NCBI GenBank assembly: GCA_015487235.1
Contig: WFQC01000083.1
Location: 1-55,009 of the forward strand
DNA from: Alteromonadaceae bacterium
GTDB taxonomy: Bacteria; Pseudomonadota; Gammaproteobacteria; Enterobacterales; Alteromonadaceae
Direction: 5' to 3'
Length of the DNA stretch: 55,009 bases
Shown: positions 35,517 through 44,538 of the stretch, piece by piece
Numbering within the stretch: the first letter of the stretch is position 1
How the letters are laid out: the number at the start of each line of letters is the position of its first letter
Notes under the pieces: model-generated
Told to the model about the DNA's origin: nothing
The model's input: the letters and a program-made list of their open reading frames with translations, nothing else
Databases searched by the model: none
Made by a program: the position numbers and the translations under genes

Positions 35517-36485
35517 ATGCCCTTGTTTTTTGAAGGCTCTGAAAAAAAAGCAGAAATTCAAATTAATGCCAACAAATTATCACTATTAAACGACTTTGAT
35601 GATAAATTTTGGTCTGCATTGGTGGCCCATTCACGTGCTAAAATTTTATCATCTATACGCAATAAACATTGCAAAGCCTATTTACTCTCAGAATCAAGCT
35701 TATTTGTTTGGCACGACAGGCTACTTATTTTAACGTGTGGGCAAACCCAGCTCGTCAATGCAATTGAATTTTTTATTCAAAAGGTTGGTGTTGACAAAAT
35801 AGAACAACTGACATATCAGCGTAAAAATGAATACTTTGCTCATGAACAACCAAGCTGCTTTGGTGACGATGTAAAAATACTCAATAAATATATGCAAGGT
35901 AAAGCTTACCGTTTTGGTGAAATGGATAGCCACCATAATTATATTTTTCATCAAGATAATCATTTTATTGCTGATAAGGCAGATAAAACTTATGAGTTAT
36001 TGGCTTATCAAATCAGCGATCATGCATCAAAAAAACTCACTACTCCTCATTTAAGTCGCGAAGATATTCGGGCATTTTTAGCCCTTGATACACTATTACC
36101 TGATTTTATTATTGATGATTTTGTTTTTCAGCCCTATGGCTATTCTCTTAATGCTATTAATCAACATCATTATTTAACTATTCATGTTACACCACAAGCT
36201 GATAGTAGCTATGTTAGTTTTGAATCTAATCTTAATTTACTTGAGCTTGCGCCTAAAATTCTCGCAATATTAAAGCCGGCATCATTTGACTTATTAAGCT
36301 TTAATGAGTTTACTTTTCAACAAAAAATAGCCGCTAATATTCCCTCTGAGTACGTGAGCAAATCACTCGTTAACAAACAGCTATCAAATGGCTATGAGGT
36401 TTGTTTTGCTAATTTTATTCGTCCTCAACACCAGTTTACCACCCCAGCACAATTAACCATCACAGGAGAAAATCATGCACTCTGA
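35517..36485 (+). CDS. speD: S-adenosylmethionine decarboxylase proenzyme, eukaryotic type
   Basis: This enzyme decarboxylates AdoMet to give the aminopropyl donor for spermidine. The 322-residue protein is the eukaryotic-type pyruvoyl enzyme, not the short E. coli or Bacillus SpeD. It shows LFFEGSEKKAEI (human FFEGTEK, Glu6 and Glu9), the self-cleavage site YLLSESSLFV with predicted cut Glu59/Ser60 making the pyruvoyl group, LTCGQT (Cys74, human Cys82), GYSLNA (Ser210, human Ser229), and YLTIHVTPQA (His223, human His243) followed by SSYVSFESNL. Human Glu247 is Gln227 here. The ATG has GAGG only two bases upstream, an unusually tight spacing. It overlaps speE by 11 bases. Confidence 0.93.
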   Translation: MPLFFEGSEKKAEIQINANKLSLLNDFDDKFWSALVAHSRAKILSSIRNKHCKAYLLSESSLFVWHDRLLILTCGQTQLVNAIEFFIQKVGVDKIEQLTYQRKNEYFAHEQPSCFGDDVKILNKYMQGKAYRFGEMDSHHNYIFHQDNHFIADKADKTYELLAYQISDHASKKLTTPHLSREDIRAFLALDTLLPDFIIDDFVFQPYGYSLNAINQHHYLTIHVTPQADSSYVSFESNLNLLELAPKILAILKPASFDLLSFNEFTFQQKIAANIPSEYVSKSLVNKQLSNGYEVCFANFIRPQHQFTTPAQLTITGENHAL

Positions 36486-37332
36486 TCTTTGGGTTGAAGA
36501 AAAATTTGAAGACTTTCTTGGCTTACGCTTTAAAGTTGAAAAAGTTTTGTTTTCAGGTAAAAGTGAGTTTCAAACCGTTGATGTTATTGAAACTAAAGGG
36601 CATGGAAAAATGCTACTTAATGATGGTTTAGTTATGGTGACAGAACGCGATGAATTTGCCTACCATGACATGATAGCCCATGTGCCTTTATTTGTGCATC
36701 CTCACCCTAAAAAAGTCTTAATTATTGGTGGTGGTGATGGTGGCACAGCTCGTGAAGTGATTCGTCATGCTTCAGTTAATGAATGTACTATGGTTGAAAT
36801 AGATGCCATGGTTGTTGATGCTTGCAAAAAATATATACCACAAACCGCCCAAGCGCTTGAGAATAAAAAAGTCAATTTGATCATTGGTGATGGGGTAAAA
36901 TTTGTCAAAGAAACCACTGAAAAATTTGACGTTATCATTGTCGACAGTACCGATCCTATTGGCCCTGCGCAACCATTATTTGGAGAGGCCTTCTATCAAG
37001 ATGTTTATAATTGCTTGACCGATGACGGCATTGTAGTCTCACAGGGTGAGTCATCTTGGTATGCTATTGATATTCAAAAGTCATTATTGTCGGTACTCAA
37101 AGGCGTTTTTCCACAATGTTATTTGTATAGTTTTAGTAACTTAACATATCCTGGAGGTTTGTGGAGTTTTACCTTTGCTTCGAAAAAGTATCACCCAATC
37201 AACGATTTTAATCCTAAAACAGTACAAGAAAGCCAATTAGCTTTTGATTACTATAATGAAAAAATTCATCAAGGTGCATTTTCGCTACCTAATTTTGTTT
37301 TAAAGGCTTTGCAAGGACTAATCGACAACTAG
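36475..37332 (+). CDS. speE: Spermidine synthase
   Basis: SpeE transfers the aminopropyl group from decarboxylated AdoMet to putrescine. The 285-residue protein has an N-terminal beta domain, the donor-binding GGGDGGTAREV (85-95), and IIVDSTDPIGPA with the catalytic/putrescine-binding aspartates Asp157 and Asp160. GESSWY and YPGGLWSF are also typical. Its ATG lies inside the end of speD (11-base overlap, AGGAG just upstream), so donor production and use are coupled. Confidence 0.95.
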   Translation: MHSDLWVEEKFEDFLGLRFKVEKVLFSGKSEFQTVDVIETKGHGKMLLNDGLVMVTERDEFAYHDMIAHVPLFVHPHPKKVLIIGGGDGGTAREVIRHASVNECTMVEIDAMVVDACKKYIPQTAQALENKKVNLIIGDGVKFVKETTEKFDVIIVDSTDPIGPAQPLFGEAFYQDVYNCLTDDGIVVSQGESSWYAIDIQKSLLSVLKGVFPQCYLYSFSNLTYPGGLWSFTFASKKYHPINDFNPKTVQESQLAFDYYNEKIHQGAFSLPNFVLKALQGLIDN

Positions 37333-37386
37333 AACGTGTTGATATTTCAAGGTTATTTAACCTCAATAAGCACATAATAATTACAC

Positions 37387-37435
37387 AAAAAAAATCAACA
37401 ATAGCAAAAGCAAACCTTGTTATTGTTGATTTTTA
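37387..37435. terminator. Bidirectional terminator between speE and the HD-GYP gene
   Basis: AAAATCAACAATA (37391-37403) pairs with TATTGTTGATTTT (37421-37433), a 13-bp stem with a 17-base loop and A/T tracts on both sides, placed between convergent genes. Confidence 0.85.
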
Positions 37436-37449
37436 TCCAATAAAAACGA

Positions 37450-38994
37450 TCAAGTGTCAGGGTTATTTTCTCTTATCTCAACAAACTCTTCATAATGTTC
37501 AAGAAAAATATCAATCAATTTAGGATCAAACTTGATACCTTTTTGACTACGCATAAAAGTTTCTATTTCATCATTCGACCAAGCTTTTTTATACGAACGC
37601 ACCGAACCTAAGGCATCAAACACATCAGCAATGGCCATAATACGTGCTTCTAAAGGAATATTTTCACCTTTTAAGCCTTTAGGATAACCACTACCATCCC
37701 AATTCTCATGGTGAAAATGGGCAAGCTTAGCTCCTAATTTAGACAAACTCATCTTTGATTTAGATAAAATTTCAGCGCCCGCTGCGGCATGAGTTTTCAT
37801 AATTTCCCACTCATCATTATCTAATTTGCTCGGCTTATGCAAAATAGCTTCAGGTATCGCTATTTTACCAACATCATGTAAAGGAGCAGCTAAACGAATA
37901 GCTTCAATAAAGCGATAGTCTAAGCCCATTTTTTTCGCCAACAAATCACAAATTAAAGACACTCGTTTTACATGAGCGCCTGTTTCTTTACTGCGTGCCT
38001 CAACCGCTTCACCTACAATATAGAGTAATTCTTTTTGGGTTTGTTCTATTTCGTGCCTACGCGTTAAAGACTCTAAAATAAGTACCACATTGGTTGCGTA
38101 CAATTCCGCTAAATTGGCCTTAAAATGTTCACTATCATCTTCAAACTCAATATAAAGCACAGAAGCAGAATGGCTATCGGTTTCATAGTAGCCAACAAAA
38201 TAGTCTTTACCAAAGTAATGCTTTTTATTATCAAATGCTTGCATGATCATTTTTTTCACCAAACCACTAACATTTGAATTTTCTAAGCTGTCACTTTCAC
38301 TAATATATTTGCCAGTACAAGCAATAATAGAACTGGTAGTTTCTTGATCATAATCAGTTTGGCAACGCGCAATATACAATGCAGAACTTTCTAATTCCAT
38401 CAAGGTAAGTAAGTGGTCTAGTGCTGCAGAACCAAAGGCTTTTAACTGATTTATACGCAATAAGTCACTGGTAGCAGAGATTAATTTTTTAAAGGCATCT
38501 AAGCTGCGTTGAATGGTAATAATATCTCGATAACCACGAATGCTTGCATAAACTGTGGTGATCATTTTATTGGCAGTAAAGTCTGTTTTTTCTTTATAGT
38601 CGTTAATATCAAATTCTTTAATAACTTGTGCTTCAGGGGCACTGCCTGCTTGACCCGTTCGTAATACTAAGCGTATAGCTTGGTTTTTAAGATCACGCCT
38701 GATCCATTCAACTAACTGTAAACCCGCATCGTCGGTTTCCATCACCACATCAACAAATGCCATGCAAAAGTCATCTTGCTCTTGAAGAATAGCTTGCGCT
38801 TGCGCCGAAGAAAAAGCAGAAACAATATCTAAATTTCTGTGCTCTATTTCAACATTATTCAAAACTAACTTGGTTACTTGATGAACAGACTCGTCATCAT
38901 CAACAATAAGAATACGCCATAGCTTATTATTTTTAGTTTTTTCAGGTTCTACCGTGGTAGATTCTGCTTCATCCTGAAATAAAAAATCATTCAT
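37450..38994 (-). CDS. Response regulator with DUF3369-like middle region and HD-GYP phosphodiesterase domain
   Basis: This 514-residue protein should hydrolyse cyclic-di-GMP under control of phosphorylation. The receiver domain (about 25-150) has the acidic pocket VDDDES (31-36) and phospho-acceptor Asp82 in [11 protein letters not shown]. The middle region (about 160-310) looks like the GAF-related DUF3369 sensor found in this architecture. The HD-GYP domain has His373-Asp374 in [23 protein letters not shown] (428-438) and [13 protein letters not shown], so the catalytic set appears complete. No histidine kinase is adjacent, so the partner is encoded elsewhere. Confidence 0.92.
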   Translation of the reverse strand: MNDFLFQDEAESTTVEPEKTKNNKLWRILIVDDDESVHQVTKLVLNNVEIEHRNLDIVSAFSSAQAQAILQEQDDFCMAFVDVVMETDDAGLQLVEWIRRDLKNQAIRLVLRTGQAGSAPEAQVIKEFDINDYKEKTDFTANKMITTVYASIRGYRDIITIQRSLDAFKKLISATSDLLRINQLKAFGSAALDHLLTLMELESSALYIARCQTDYDQETTSSIIACTGKYISESDSLENSNVSGLVKKMIMQAFDNKKHYFGKDYFVGYYETDSHSASVLYIEFEDDSEHFKANLAELYATNVVLILESLTRRHEIEQTQKELLYIVGEAVEARSKETGAHVKRVSLICDLLAKKMGLDYRFIEAIRLAAPLHDVGKIAIPEAILHKPSKLDNDEWEIMKTHAAAGAEILSKSKMSLSKLGAKLAHFHHENWDGSGYPKGLKGENIPLEARIMAIADVFDALGSVRSYKKAWSNDEIETFMRSQKGIKFDPKLIDIFLEHYEEFVEIRENNPDT

Positions 38995-39201
38995 AAATTA
39001 TTGTACCATTAACTAATATTTGCTCATTTAAGTGTAAAACAAAGCTTTATTTTTTGCTGAAAAAAAAGCCAATTTTTTATAAAAAATTGGATAAAATCAT
39101 AACCTTCTACTTCATAGCACTTTTTCATCTATTAAAATTTAAAATATCAAGTAAAACATCAATAAAAAAGCATTAATTTTTAGTTTTTTTGTATTTATAG
39201 G
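38995..39201. other. AT-rich spacer between the HD-GYP gene and the ilv leader
   Basis: The stretch contains no gene. It holds a perfect 22-base palindrome at 39069-39090 (half-site CCAATTTTTTA) about 75 bases upstream of the HD-GYP start codon, and several A and T tracts. The promoter of the leftward gene should lie here. Confidence 0.5.
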
Positions 39202-39230
39202 TTGACAGACACATCAATAGGCTTTAAATA
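39202..39230 (+). promoter_or_regulatory. Promoter of the ilvIH leader transcript
   Basis: A perfect -35 TTGACA (39202-39207) is followed after 17 bases by an AT-rich TAAATA (39225-39230), which is only a moderate -10. This would start the RNA about 35 bases before the leader peptide. Confidence 0.5.
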
Positions 39231-39273
39231 TAAGTAATACTTTATACACTATATGTTTATCGAATAAATTTTT

Positions 39274-39351
39274 ATGCAAAATACTTTAGTACTCAGCTTA
39301 GTCCTCTTAGTCGTTGTGATGGTCAAATCACGCCGAGGTGGCTGCGTATAA
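39274..39351 (+). CDS. ilvIH leader peptide, rich in Leu and Val
   Basis: A 25-codon frame starts at the ATG at 39274 and stops at 39351. Five leucines and seven valines fall mostly in one run (LVLSLVLLVVVMV, residues 5-17). The last residues overlap a hairpin GTGAT/ATCAC (39316-39331). This is the classical branched-chain amino-acid attenuation leader: ribosome stalling on scarce Leu- or Val-tRNA would prevent the downstream terminator from forming. Confidence 0.9.
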   Translation: MQNTLVLSLVLLVVVMVKSRRGGCV

Positions 39352-39376
39352 GTTTTTTTTGCTAACACGTTTTCCT

Positions 39377-39411
39377 AAAAGCCCCCTCTCGCAAGATTGG
39401 GGGCTTTTTTT
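39377..39411 (+). terminator. Attenuator terminator upstream of ilvI
   Basis: AAAAGCCCCC (39377-39386) pairs with GGGGGCTTTT (39399-39408), followed by more T. The upstream segment CGAGGTGGC (about 39334-39342) can partly pair with GCCCCCTCTCG, giving a candidate antiterminator. Together with the leader peptide this forms a complete attenuator 33 bases before ilvI. Confidence 0.9.
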
Positions 39412-39443
39412 ATACATTTTATTTTTAACTAAGGAATATTCTT

Positions 39444-41168
39444 ATGGCAACAGCGTTATTTACCGGCGCAGAAATGGTAGTAAAAGCCTTATCTGCGTTG
39501 AAAGTAAAATACATTTTTGGTTACCCCGGCGGATCAGTATTAGATATTTATGATGCCATTTTTCAACAAGATGAAATTGAGCATGTATTGGTTCGTCACG
39601 AACAAGCAGCCACACATATGGCTGATGGTTATGCCAGAGCCACTGGTGATGTCGGCGTGGTTTTAGCTACGTCAGGGCCGGGGGCAACCAATTGTATCAC
39701 CGGTATTGCTACCGCTTATATGGACTCTATTCCAATGGTTGTGCTAGCAGGACAAGTTGCTTCTAATCTAATTGGTGATGACGCTTTTCAAGAAACAGAT
39801 ATTGTCGGCTGTACTCGTCCAATCGTAAAGCACAGTTATAATTGTCGCACTATTGAAGAAATACCTAACGTTATTGCGAAAGCCTTTTATTTAGCCAATA
39901 CCGGTCGCCCCGGCCCTGTTGTGGTTGAGTTACCTAAAGATATTTTAATTCCACAACATAAAGGGGAATATCACCTTGATACACAAGTGAAAATGCGCTC
40001 ATATAATCCCAATATAAAAGGGCATCCAAAACAAATTAAAAAAGCCGTTACCACGTTAATGTCGGCAAAACGCCCTGTTATCTATTCTGGTGGCGGCATT
40101 ATTGCAGCAAATGCTTCTACGCTACTAACTGAATTAGTAGAACGATTAGACGCGCCAATTACTAACACGCTAATGGGGCTAGGTGGCATATCAGGCACCC
40201 ATAAAAACTTTATTGGTATGTTGGGTATGCATGGCAGTGTTGAAGCCAATAAAACCATGGCTAATGCCGATGTAATTCTCGCCTTAGGGGCAAGGTTTGA
40301 TGACAGAGTTACCAATAATGTTAACAAGTTTTGTCCTAACGCAACCATTATTCATGTAGATATTGACCCAACATCAATTTCTAAAACAATTAATGCCCAT
40401 GTACCTGTAGTTGGTTTAGTCGATATTGTGATTGAACAATTACTAACCGAGTTAAATGCACAAAATTATCAAACCGACACTGAGGCACGACGAGTTTGGT
40501 GGCAACAAATTAATCAGTGGCGTGCTTTACATGCAAATAAATACCAACAAACGGGACAATTAATAAAACCTCAAACCGCTGTTGAGACCATGTATAAAAT
40601 AACGCAAGGTAAAGCCTATGTTTGCTCAGATGTGGGTCAACACCAAATGTTTGCCGCTCAATACTATCCTTTTGCCAAACCGCGTCAATGGATAAACTCA
40701 GGCGGTTTAGGCACGATGGGATTTGGTTTACCTGCCGCTATGGGAGTAAAAATGGCGTTTCCTCAAGAAGAGGTTATCTGTATTACGGGCGATGGTTCTA
40801 TTCAAATGAATATTCAAGAGCTTTCAACCTGTATGCAATATAACTTACCCGTAAAAATCATTTCGTTAAATAATCGTTCTTTAGGTATGGTGCGCCAATG
40901 GCAAGACATGGTTTATGGCGGTCGTCATTCATCTTCTTATATGGAGTCTTTGCCTGACTTTGTTAAGTTAGCCGAATCTTATGGTCATGTTGGTATTCGC
41001 ATTGATACTTTAGATCAATTAGAAGAGAAGCTAGAGCTCGCTTTTGCCATGAAAGATAAATTAGTTTTTGTTGATATTTGTGTTGATGAAACTGAACATG
41101 TTTACCCTATGCAAATTCGCCACGGTAGTATTGATGAGATGTGGATAAAAAAAGGAGAAAAAGTCTAA
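39444..41168 (+). CDS. ilvI: Acetolactate synthase large subunit (IlvI type)
   Basis: This TPP enzyme makes acetolactate or acetohydroxybutyrate, the first common step of valine, leucine and isoleucine synthesis. The 574-residue sequence resembles E. coli AHAS III (IlvI) throughout. It shows [12 protein letters not shown], catalytic Glu53 in [18 protein letters not shown], the FAD-binding middle domain, and the TPP motif TGDGSIQMN with the distal ISLNN. AAGGA precedes the ATG. It ends TAATG, overlapping ilvH by one base. The E. coli homologue lacks an attenuator, whereas this one has it. Confidence 0.96.
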   Translation: MATALFTGAEMVVKALSALKVKYIFGYPGGSVLDIYDAIFQQDEIEHVLVRHEQAATHMADGYARATGDVGVVLATSGPGATNCITGIATAYMDSIPMVVLAGQVASNLIGDDAFQETDIVGCTRPIVKHSYNCRTIEEIPNVIAKAFYLANTGRPGPVVVELPKDILIPQHKGEYHLDTQVKMRSYNPNIKGHPKQIKKAVTTLMSAKRPVIYSGGGIIAANASTLLTELVERLDAPITNTLMGLGGISGTHKNFIGMLGMHGSVEANKTMANADVILALGARFDDRVTNNVNKFCPNATIIHVDIDPTSISKTINAHVPVVGLVDIVIEQLLTELNAQNYQTDTEARRVWWQQINQWRALHANKYQQTGQLIKPQTAVETMYKITQGKAYVCSDVGQHQMFAAQYYPFAKPRQWINSGGLGTMGFGLPAAMGVKMAFPQEEVICITGDGSIQMNIQELSTCMQYNLPVKIISLNNRSLGMVRQWQDMVYGGRHSSSYMESLPDFVKLAESYGHVGIRIDTLDQLEEKLELAFAMKDKLVFVDICVDETEHVYPMQIRHGSIDEMWIKKGEKV

Positions 41169-41665
41169 TGCGTCGTATTTTAGCTATATTACTAGAAAAT
41201 GAACCAGGGTCTTTATCGCGTATTGTTGGGCTTTTTTCACAGCGAGCTTTTAATATTGAAAGTTTAACCGTTGCCCCTACTGATGATCAAAGCTTATCAA
41301 GAATTACTATTGCCACGAGTGGTGATGACCGAGTATTAGAGCAAATTATAAAGCAAGTAAATAAATTGGTTGATGTGATCAAAATATCTGATCTCACTGA
41401 ACGAAAACATGTTGAGCGAGAACTAATGCTTATAAAAGTACTGGCCATGAATGAAAAATCTCGTAGTGAAGTAAAGCGTATTACCGATATTTTTCGTGGC
41501 GCTATTATTGATATAGGTAAGCAGGTTTACACGTTACAATTAACTGGCGATAGTGAAAAACTTGCTGCCTTTATTGACGTTATTGCCAATGAAACAGAAA
41601 TAATAGAGGTTGTACGTTCAGGCTGTGTGGGTATTGCCCGTGGAGAAAAAGCACTCAGAGTATAA
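41168..41665 (+). CDS. ilvH: Acetolactate synthase small regulatory subunit
   Basis: IlvH is the valine-sensing ACT-domain subunit that stabilises and feedback-inhibits IlvI. From the ATG at 41168 ([21 protein letters not shown]) it has 165 residues; the open frame extends 27 bases upstream inside ilvI, but this start matches E. coli IlvH and overlaps the ilvI stop by one base. GLFSQRAFNIESLTVAPTDD is the diagnostic ACT segment, and the C-terminal domain ends GIARGEKALRV. Confidence 0.96.
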   Translation: MRRILAILLENEPGSLSRIVGLFSQRAFNIESLTVAPTDDQSLSRITIATSGDDRVLEQIIKQVNKLVDVIKISDLTERKHVERELMLIKVLAMNEKSRSEVKRITDIFRGAIIDIGKQVYTLQLTGDSEKLAAFIDVIANETEIIEVVRSGCVGIARGEKALRV

Positions 41666-41673
41666 ACTCTGCT

Positions 41674-41722
41674 TAAATATAAAGCCCTCAGTGCATTAGT
41701 TGCGCTGAGGGCTTTATATTTA
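41674..41722. terminator. Very strong bidirectional terminator after ilvH
   Basis: The arms 41674-41691 and 41705-41722 form a perfect 18-bp stem (core AAAGCCCTCAG/CTGAGGGCTTT) with a 13-base loop and AT tracts on both sides. It separates ilvH from the convergent beta-barrel gene. Confidence 0.95.
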
Positions 41723-41752
41723 AAAAATTAACTAACCTGATGTGATGGTTAA

Positions 41753-42325
41753 CTAAAAAGAATAACGTAAGGTAAGCTCATAGCTGTCAAAATCACCAAA
41801 CGTTCGGTAGCTTATCCCTGTTGATACATTTTTGTTGGTTTCAAACACATAAAAAGCATCTAATTCTAATAATGTTTCAGAATTAATTACGTCTATTTTT
41901 CCTACTGCAACATTTACATCAAAATTATCAGCAAGTATTGAACGTAAGCCTAATTTTGCGCTGTAACCTGTGTCAACACCGTCATCAAGACCATAATCAA
42001 ATTCTGCTCTTTCAAATAATACTACAGCATAAAAATCAGTTGTCTCATTAACGGCATATCGGGTACCGCCACCAAAACTAAACTGATCTAAATTTTGATT
42101 ATAATCAGTATCTTCTATTGCGGTATATTTACCTGTAATAAAAAAATCATTACCTATTTGGCCTGAGCCTGCAACAGAGAAACCTTTAAATGCTAGCTCT
42201 GAAGCTTCATCATTATTCATTAAGGCATAAGAGGCTTGTAAATATGTCCAATTAGGCGCTTGTGCTAAAGCAGCGGTAGAAAAAGCAGAACAAGCAATTA
42301 ACGGGAGTAATAATAATTTTTTCAT
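41753..42325 (-). CDS. Small outer-membrane beta-barrel protein
   Basis: The 190-residue protein has a clear signal peptide (MKKLLLLPLIACSAFSTAALA, predicted cut before Gln22). It then shows alternating hydrophobic strands separated by acidic turns, and it ends with an aromatic beta-signal, RYSF. About eight strands can be drawn (for example FSFGGGTRYAV, DFYAVVLFERAEF, YSAKLGLRSI, VSTGISYRTF, SYELTLRYSF). It resembles YfaZ/OmpX-like barrels in general design, but I cannot assign a precise family. It is a single-gene unit with a long AT-rich leader. Confidence 0.8.
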   Translation of the reverse strand: MKKLLLLPLIACSAFSTAALAQAPNWTYLQASYALMNNDEASELAFKGFSVAGSGQIGNDFFITGKYTAIEDTDYNQNLDQFSFGGGTRYAVNETTDFYAVVLFERAEFDYGLDDGVDTGYSAKLGLRSILADNFDVNVAVGKIDVINSETLLELDAFYVFETNKNVSTGISYRTFGDFDSYELTLRYSF

Positions 42326-42518
42326 GTTTGATCCATTGTTAAGGAATTATAATGTTATCGTTAAATTTTATTGTTAAATATTTGTAATATTTTTATGAAA
42401 ATCACAATACAAAACAAATGAACATAGATCAATGCTTTTCTATAAATTAACGCCCACAAAAAATGAAATTATGGGCATTAATCAATACGCAATGTGATAA
42501 CTTGAAATTTTAATGAGG

Positions 42519-43091
42519 TTAGTTTGCTTTTTTCAAATAAGCTGCCACTAACACAATACGTGTACCATTTACTTTGCCTTCAATATGCTCAGGGTTATCA
42601 GTCAAACTAATGCCTCGTACCATAGTGCCTTGTTTTGCCGTAAAATTAGCACCTTTTACCTTTAAATCTTTAATTAAGGTTACATTGTCACCTTCTTTTA
42701 ATTCTGTGCCGTTACAGTCTCGAGTTGGTCCATTACTTTCAGCAGCAGCAATACCTTGCTCAGCCCAAGTACGTACATCATCTTCTAAATAAATCATATC
42801 TAAGGCATCTTGTGCCCAGCTTTCAGAAGATAGCTTATGTAACATGCGATAAGCCATCACCTGTACAGCTGGTTCTTGGTTCCACATACTATCGGTTAAA
42901 CAACGCCAATGATTGATATCTAGCTCAGCATTACCTTCAATTTGAGCAATGCAAGTGTCGCAAAGATAAACACTTTGTTGCACACTTAAATCGCTATTAG
43001 GCGGTACTGGGTAAACGGCTAAATTATTGGTTGCGCCACAAAGTTCACAACAATTATTACTACGAGCTTGTAAAGCTTGTTCAGTTGCCAT
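42519..43091 (-). CDS. PhnA/YjdM-domain protein with zinc-finger-like N-terminus
   Basis: From the ATG at 43091 (MATEQALQARSNNCCELCGA, 190 residues) the start is supported by GGAG seven bases upstream; the open frame to 43142 lacks such a site. The N-terminus has two Cys pairs, CELCGA and YLCDTC, suggesting a zinc ribbon. The C-terminus is a PhnA domain with GTELKEGDNVTLIKDLKVKG, as in E. coli YjdM. It is longer than YjdM (111 residues) because of a central helical region. Despite the historical name, the domain has no proven role in phosphonate use, and no phn genes are nearby. Confidence 0.85.
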   Translation of the reverse strand: MATEQALQARSNNCCELCGATNNLAVYPVPPNSDLSVQQSVYLCDTCIAQIEGNAELDINHWRCLTDSMWNQEPAVQVMAYRMLHKLSSESWAQDALDMIYLEDDVRTWAEQGIAAAESNGPTRDCNGTELKEGDNVTLIKDLKVKGANFTAKQGTMVRGISLTDNPEHIEGKVNGTRIVLVAAYLKKAN

Positions 43092-43234
43092 GGCAAGGCT
43101 CCAGTCAAAAAAAATTTGCGCTATTATGCGCTTTTTAGTCAAAAGATCAACATGCTCTAGACAAGAGCCACTAAAGAGTGATAAAACACAACCCGCGCGA
43201 CCATTTTATAATAACAATAAAAGGCTTTATTTCT

Positions 43235-44461
43235 ATGACAACAGATGTTGCAAGCAGCCCTGCTTTTTTTAAAAAGTTAACTTCCCTAAGTCTAGTTACA
43301 CAAATAGTTATTGCAATTGTTTTAGGTATAGCACTTGCGGCTATAACACCTGATATCGCCAAATCTTTTGCTATGTTGGGCGGTTTATTTGTTAATGCCT
43401 TAAAAGCTGTCGCGCCTATTTTAGTCTTAGTACTCGTCGCTTCTTCAATTGCCAACCAAAAAAGTAACAGTGACGCAAATTTAAAACCCATTATTCTTTT
43501 ATATTTAATCGGCACGCTGAGTGCCGCTTTTGTTGCGGTAGGAATGAGCTTTTTATTTCCGACACAATTAACCTTAGATCTTGCCGGTGTCAATGCAAAC
43601 CCACCGCAAGGACTAACGGAAGTGCTTTCAACCTTAGCTTATAAAATTGTAGATAATCCTATAAATGCTATTGCAACAGGAAACTTTATTGGTATTTTGG
43701 CTTGGGGATTAGGCTTAGGCTTTGCGCTAAAAAAAGCCAACAACAATACTAAAGTAATGCTACATGATTTAAGTGAAGCCATTACCGCTATGGTTAAATT
43801 AGTGATCCGCTTTGCGCCATTAGGTATTTTTGGCTTAGTCGCTAATACCATTGCGACTACAGGTTTTAGTGCTTTGGCAGAATTTAGCCAACTTGTTATG
43901 GTACTTATTAGCTCCATGCTAATTATTGCCCTTATTGTTAACCCTTTCATTGTTTTTGTCGTAACAAAACAAAATCCTTATCCGTTAGTCTTTACCTGTT
44001 TACGCGAGTCAGGCATTACTGCCTTTTTTACTCGCAGTTCAGCTGCCAATATCCCTGTCAATATGGCTTTATGTAAAAAGCTTAATTTGCATGAAGATAC
44101 CTATTCTATTGCGATCCCGCTAGGTGCTACCATTAATATGGCTGGTGCTGCAATTACCATAACAGTCTTAACATTAGCAGCGGCACACACCTTAAATATT
44201 GACATTGATTTTGCTAGTGCAATATTACTGAGTGTCGTTGCTGCTATTTCAGCTTGTGGTGCTTCGGGGGTTGCGGGCGGCTCATTATTATTAATTCCTT
44301 TAGCCTGTGGCTTATTTGGCATTAATATTGACGTGGCTATGCAGGTAGTGGCTATTGGCTTTATTATTGGCGTTATTCAAGACTCTGCTGAAACAGCACT
44401 CAATAGCTCTACCGATGTTGTTTTTTCAGCAGCGGCTTCTCATCATATAGAAAATAAATAA
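43235..44461 (+). CDS. sstT: Serine/threonine:Na+ symporter SstT
   Basis: SstT imports serine and threonine with sodium and belongs to the dicarboxylate/amino-acid:cation symporter (GltP-like) family. The ATG at 43235 ([19 protein letters not shown]) gives 408 residues; a GTG at 43178 would add 19 residues that do not fit the family. Visible are several hydrophobic segments, the [18 protein letters not shown] re-entrant loop and [16 protein letters not shown], both characteristic. It is convergent with tilS. Confidence 0.94.
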   Translation: MTTDVASSPAFFKKLTSLSLVTQIVIAIVLGIALAAITPDIAKSFAMLGGLFVNALKAVAPILVLVLVASSIANQKSNSDANLKPIILLYLIGTLSAAFVAVGMSFLFPTQLTLDLAGVNANPPQGLTEVLSTLAYKIVDNPINAIATGNFIGILAWGLGLGFALKKANNNTKVMLHDLSEAITAMVKLVIRFAPLGIFGLVANTIATTGFSALAEFSQLVMVLISSMLIIALIVNPFIVFVVTKQNPYPLVFTCLRESGITAFFTRSSAANIPVNMALCKKLNLHEDTYSIAIPLGATINMAGAAITITVLTLAAAHTLNIDIDFASAILLSVVAAISACGASGVAGGSLLLIPLACGLFGINIDVAMQVVAIGFIIGVIQDSAETALNSSTDVVFSAAASHHIENK

Positions 44462-44500
44462 TCCGCAGTTACTATCAACATTTCACCCTAAAAAATAAGA

Positions 44501-44533
44501 AAAAAGCGAGGACAATTTAATCCTCGCTTTTTT
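44501..44533. terminator. Bidirectional terminator between sstT and tilS
   Basis: AAAAAGCGAGGA (44501-44512) pairs with TCCTCGCTTTTT (44521-44532) across an 8-base loop, between convergent genes. Confidence 0.93.
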
Positions 44534-44538
44534 CTGTT

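Noticed and set aside
39338-39553. A 71-codon frame crossing the attenuator into ilvI
   Set aside because: It runs through the terminator hairpin and overlaps ilvI out of frame; the leader peptide and ilvI explain the region.
42519-43091. A phosphonate utilisation locus
   Set aside because: The PhnA domain name is historical; no C-P lyase or phosphonate transport genes are in the window.
43639-43950. Minus-strand open frames within sstT
   Set aside because: They are complementary shadows of a membrane protein gene with strong family motifs, and they lack start signals.
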